From: Prorocentrum cordatum
Lineage: Eukaryota > Sar > Dinophyceae > Prorocentrales > Prorocentraceae
Assembly: GCA_963575745.1 (NCBI GenBank)
Contig: CAUYUJ010020252.1
Coordinates: forward strand, 83,501-147,500
Direction of reading: 5' to 3'
Length of the DNA stretch: 64,000 bases
A program made the translations under genes and the position numbers. Below, one piece after another: positions 61,139 to 64,000 of this stretch; position 1 is the stretch's first letter; each line of letters begins with the position of its first letter. The notes under the pieces were generated by a model that was given only the letters and a program-made list of their open reading frames with translations, searched no databases and was not told where the DNA came from.

Positions 61139-62222
61139 GGCGAGGGACCCAACCAGATGCAGCTGTAGAAATGAAGGATAAGGGCCAGCCAAAGGATTGA
61201 GGCGCGCGCAGGAAGGACGGAGCGGCGTTGCTGATGGGCTCGCAGAGGTCGGCCGTGACAGGTTGCATCCGAGTGTAACCCGCTACCGGTAATCTGCGCG
61301 TTCGTTGGCGCGGCTTTGGGGGGGCAGCATGCGGTGATGTTGTCGGTGGAGCTCCCCATGTGGCCCACACAGCCAACAAGCGCCAGCGCCTTTGACGAGG
61401 AGTGGCCTGTGCTTGGCAGCCTGCCCACCCGTCCTGCTGTGAGTCGACGACGGCGTGGAGGATCACAGCCATGGCTGGTGGGAGGCAGCCACCCCTCGGC
61501 CACGACGCGCGTGAGGAGTGTGCCGAAATGGGCGCGGTCACGTATGCGAGTCTTGCCACTGGAGCCCTCGGTGGAGCCATTGGGGCCTGCAGGGTTTCAC
61601 CTTGTCTGCAGGAACCTGGACGTTCTGGGCGCTCCGGCCCCACCCTGCAGCACGCGCGCGGTTCATGGTGCAGGCCGCGTCCATGTGTGTGTCCTTGTCC
61701 CTGCAGGGCCGCGAAAACGTGTGAGGGGTGTGCCGATATGGAGGCGGGTACCGCATGCAAACTTTGTCATTGGGGCCTTCGATTAAGCTCCCTATGGGGC
61801 CACGGAACGTGTGAGGGGTGTACCGAGATGGGGGCGGGTACCGCATGCGAATCTTGCCAGAGGGGCCTTCGGTGGAGCTCCCTATGGGGCCACGGAACGT
61901 GTGAGGGGTGTGCCGATTTGGGGGCGGGTATTGCATGCGAGCCTTGCCATTGGGGCCTTCGGTGAAGCTCCTTGTGGGGCCACGGAACGTGTGAGGGGTG
62001 TGCCGAGATGGGGGCGGGTACCGCATGCGAGCCTTGCCATTGAGGCCTTCGGTGGAGCTCCTTGTGGGGCCACGAAACGTGTGAGGGGTCTGCCGACATG
62101 AACATGCGGAGCGATGGGAGGAGGGAGGAGGGAGGAGGAAGGAGGAGGGCGAGTAGAAAGGAGGGAAGGACGCGGGGCGAGGCGTATTCAAAACGAGGAC
62201 CCTACACCACAGGATGGTTGGG
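61139..62222 (+). mobile_element. Family R composite array R6
   Basis: Starts TGGCGAGGGACCCAACCAGA. A unique stretch is followed by about six units with TATGGGGCCACGGAACGTGT and GGGCGGGTACCGCATGCGA, then GGA repeats, and the end AACGAGGACCCTACACCACA followed by GGATGGTTGGG. Confidence 0.75.
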
Positions 62223-62479
62223 AACAGCAGAGGTGTGATGTATGGGTTGACATGTGCTTTCCTGAGACTGAGATGCGGGCTGGATCACCAGCCGTGCCCA
62301 GTCGTAGAAATACGTAGCATGCGAGGCCGCGCACAAACAGGCGCGAGCACCAAAGGAATCTGGGGGGAAGAGTTGGGCAGGGCTGGAGGCGCAGGCGCAC
62401 GCGGCGCAGAAGCTGCAGCCCCAGTGCTGAAACCACGTGTAAACGGCAGTGGAGCGGCAGCGGCAGAGGCAGGAGAGAA
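62223..62479. other. Unassigned sequence
   Basis: No gene or repeat family recognised. Confidence 0.35.
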
Positions 62480-62580
62480 GGAGGAGGAGGAGGAGGAGGA
62501 GGAGGATTCGGAGGAGCAGGAGGAGGAGGAGGTGGAGGAGGAGGAGGAGGAGGAGGAGGAGGAGGAGGAGGAGGAGGAGG
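62480..62580. repeat. GGA microsatellite
   Basis: Nearly pure GGA run. Confidence 0.95.
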
Positions 62581-62583
62581 GGG

Positions 62584-62722
62584 CGGAAATTAGGAGACCC
62601 GCGCGGATCTCTCGGATCGGCGCTGGACCCCCCGCCCCCTGGCGCGCGGAGCGCGCCAGAGGCGCCGCCAGGGGGGTCCAGCGCGGATCCGAGAAATCCG
62701 CGCGGGACCTCCGAGGTTGCAC
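62584..62722. mobile_element. Foldback element, family D copy 4
   Basis: Arms AGGAGACCCGCGCGGATCTC and GAAATCCGCGCGGGACCTCC are inverted copies, around CTGGCGCGCGGAGCGCGCCA. Confidence 0.7.
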
Positions 62723-62890
62723 ACAGCGTTCGTTTCTCAATTCTTCGAAAGTTTGTTGATTCTCTGGGGGGCCAAGGTCCTTTCATCTCTGCCTGTTCTA
62801 TCCTGGGCCTCTTCCTGGCCACTGGGGGCCAGGATCAACTAGAAACGGGCACAATCAGAAATGAGCACGCTTAGAAGTGAACGACGTGTA

Positions 62891-63067
62891 CAGTCGGGGC
62901 CCTGAAGAAGGAACCCTTTTCGTTGGGGAGGGGCACCGTGTTCCTTGATTGCTTCGCAGCTTGCCTTGGATTTTCCTTAGGCTTTCGATACGAAATCGAA
63001 GTTCAACTTGTGGATAATAGGGGCCTCGTTCCTTATTTAGGGTTCCTTAGGTCAACGCCCCGACGTG
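62891..63067 (+). mobile_element. Family B (mariner-like) short element, complete copy
   Basis: Flanked by TA at 62889-62890 and 63068-63069. Ends CAGTCGGGGCCCTGAAGAAG and GGTCAACGCCCCGACGTG. About 177 bases. Confidence 0.8.
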
Positions 63068-63101
63068 TATCTCTATGTCAGCGCTCGTGCCCCCGAGCAG
63101 G

Positions 63102-63240
63102 GGCGGAGGAGGAGGAGGAGGAGGAGGAGGAGGAGGAGGAGGAGGAGGAGGAGGCGGAGGCGGAGGCGGGCGGAGCGGAGGCGGAGGCGGAGGAGGAGGA
63201 GGAGGAGGAGGAGGAGGAGGAGGAGGAGGAGGAGCAGGGC
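63102..63240. repeat. GGA/GGC microsatellite
   Basis: GGA triplets with a GGCGGAGGC section. Confidence 0.95.
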
Positions 63241-63268
63241 GGAGAGGAGGGTGTGCGCGGGCCTGCAG

Positions 63269-63377
63269 GGACGGCCCCGCGCTCGTGGACATGGCCTCGG
63301 GCGGCCTCCTCGGCCGCGCCCTGCGGGCCGCCCCCGACGGGCAGCCGGGCGGCGGCGGCCAGCACGTGGCGTCCGCG
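63269..63377 (+). CDS. Host gene exon candidate
   Basis: An acceptor-like GCGGGCCTGCAG ends at 63268. The frame reads DGPALVDMASGGLLGRALRA, then APDGQPGGGGQHVASA, up to a GT at 63378. It resembles the main exon near 42359-42440 (GPVLIDMSVPRPSVVLIG, then SDFASRHVRV). The similarity supports a repeated-domain gene reading left to right through the window. The 5' GGA tract is unusual for a splice acceptor. Confidence 0.4.
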
Positions 63378-63414
63378 GTGAACTACGCTGGTCAAGCCGG
63401 CAGGGGGCATCTCA

Positions 63415-64000
63415 CAGGAGGGACCTGGGAGGGAGGGAGGGAGGGAGGGAGGGAGGGAGGGAGAGGGAGGGAGGGAGGGAGGGAGGGAGGGAGGGAAGGG
63501 AGGGAGGAGGTGAGGGGAGGGAGGGAGGGAGGGAGGGAGGGAGGGAGAGAGGAGGGGAGGAGGGAGGGAGGGAGGGAGGGAGGGAGGAGGATTGAGGCGG
63601 AGGAGGAGGGAGGAGGGAGGAGGGAGGAGGAGGGAGGGAGAGGGAGGCGGGGAGGAGGGAGGAGGAGGAGGGAGGAGGAGGAGGAGGGGAGGAGGAGGAG
63701 GAGGAGGAGAGGAGGAGGAGGAGGAGTAGGAGGAGGAGGAGGAGGATGAGGAGGAGGAGAGCGAGGAGGAGGAGGAGGAGGAGGAGGAGGAGGAAGGAGG
63801 AGGAGGAGGAGGAGGAGGAGGAGGAGGGAGGAGGAGGAGGAGGAGGAGGGAGGAGGAGGAGGAGGAGGAGGAGGAGGAGGAGGAGGAGGAGGAGGAGGAG
63901 GAGGAGGAGGAGGAGGAGGAGGAGGAGGAGGAGGAGGAGGAGGAGGAGGAGGAGGATGGAGGAGGAGGCGGAGGAGGAGGAGGAGGAGGGGAGGAGGAGG
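63415..64000. repeat. Long GGGA/GGA microsatellite to the window end
   Basis: GGGA units to about 63585, then GGA units with few interruptions, continuing past the window edge. Confidence 0.97.

Overview
This window looks like nuclear DNA of a dinoflagellate. The evidence is a 22-base sequence at 47225-47246 that matches the conserved dinoflagellate spliced leader at 21 of 22 positions, a GC-rich composition with very GC-rich coding segments, long repeat-filled introns, and several intron borders that would need GC or GA donors. Nothing resembles bacterial operons, rRNA or CRISPR.

Most long open frames are artefacts of triplet microsatellites (TCC/GGA, TAA, CGA, GAT) or of tandem repeats whose period is a multiple of three. 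The credible protein-coding content has two parts. (1) Three non-LTR (LINE-like) retrotransposons, all on the plus strand: LINE-1 (3327-8188, endonuclease + reverse transcriptase + zinc fingers), LINE-2 (about 20131-24278, 5'-truncated to the reverse transcriptase) and LINE-3 (about 43830-47054, truncated near reverse transcriptase motif A). A decayed piece of another reverse transcriptase lineage lies at 54310-54775. In all three LINEs the reverse transcriptase frame is followed by an overlapping +1-frame ORF (called ORF-C here) with a shared domain I do not recognise. (2) Exon-like segments of one or more host genes on the plus strand. The best pair is 40518-41349 and 41730-43470, which join in phase across a 380-base intron. 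Shorter segments at about 14952, 25707, 34666, 50567, 56187 and 63269 have the same beta-strand-like style, and some are visibly similar to parts of the main exons. They suggest a giant multi-domain gene, or tandem paralogues, with introns full of repeats.

The rest is a dense, nested collection of short inverted-repeat elements. Family A (about 161 bases) has TTANGTCGGGC termini and 8-base target duplications. Family B is flanked by TA like Tc1/mariner elements. Family D is a very stable foldback. Families F, G, M and T are other small inverted-repeat elements. Families R and S have short inverted termini and interiors made of minisatellite arrays. Clear nesting is seen: LINE-2 lies in an A element that lies in a B element (19875-24410); an S element lies in an A element (27790-29641); an R element lies in an A element (29781-31036). 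Several A and D copies sit inside coding-like sequence, and some A copies have splice-like borders made by the target duplication, which suggests introner-like behaviour.

Region by region: 1-3300 repeats and small elements; 3.3-8.2 kb LINE-1; 8.2-19.8 kb microsatellites, tandem repeats and scattered exon candidates; 19.9-24.4 kb the triple nest with LINE-2; 24.4-27.6 kb a TCC tract and an exon; 27.6-34.5 kb nested A/S/R elements and minisatellites; 34.5-40.5 kb duplications and microsatellites; 40.5-43.5 kb the main host exons; 43.8-47.1 kb LINE-3, then the spliced-leader sequence; 47.2-64 kb small elements, R arrays, the old reverse transcriptase fragment, more exon candidates and a final GGA tract. 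All similarity statements come from reading the sequence by eye; no search was run.
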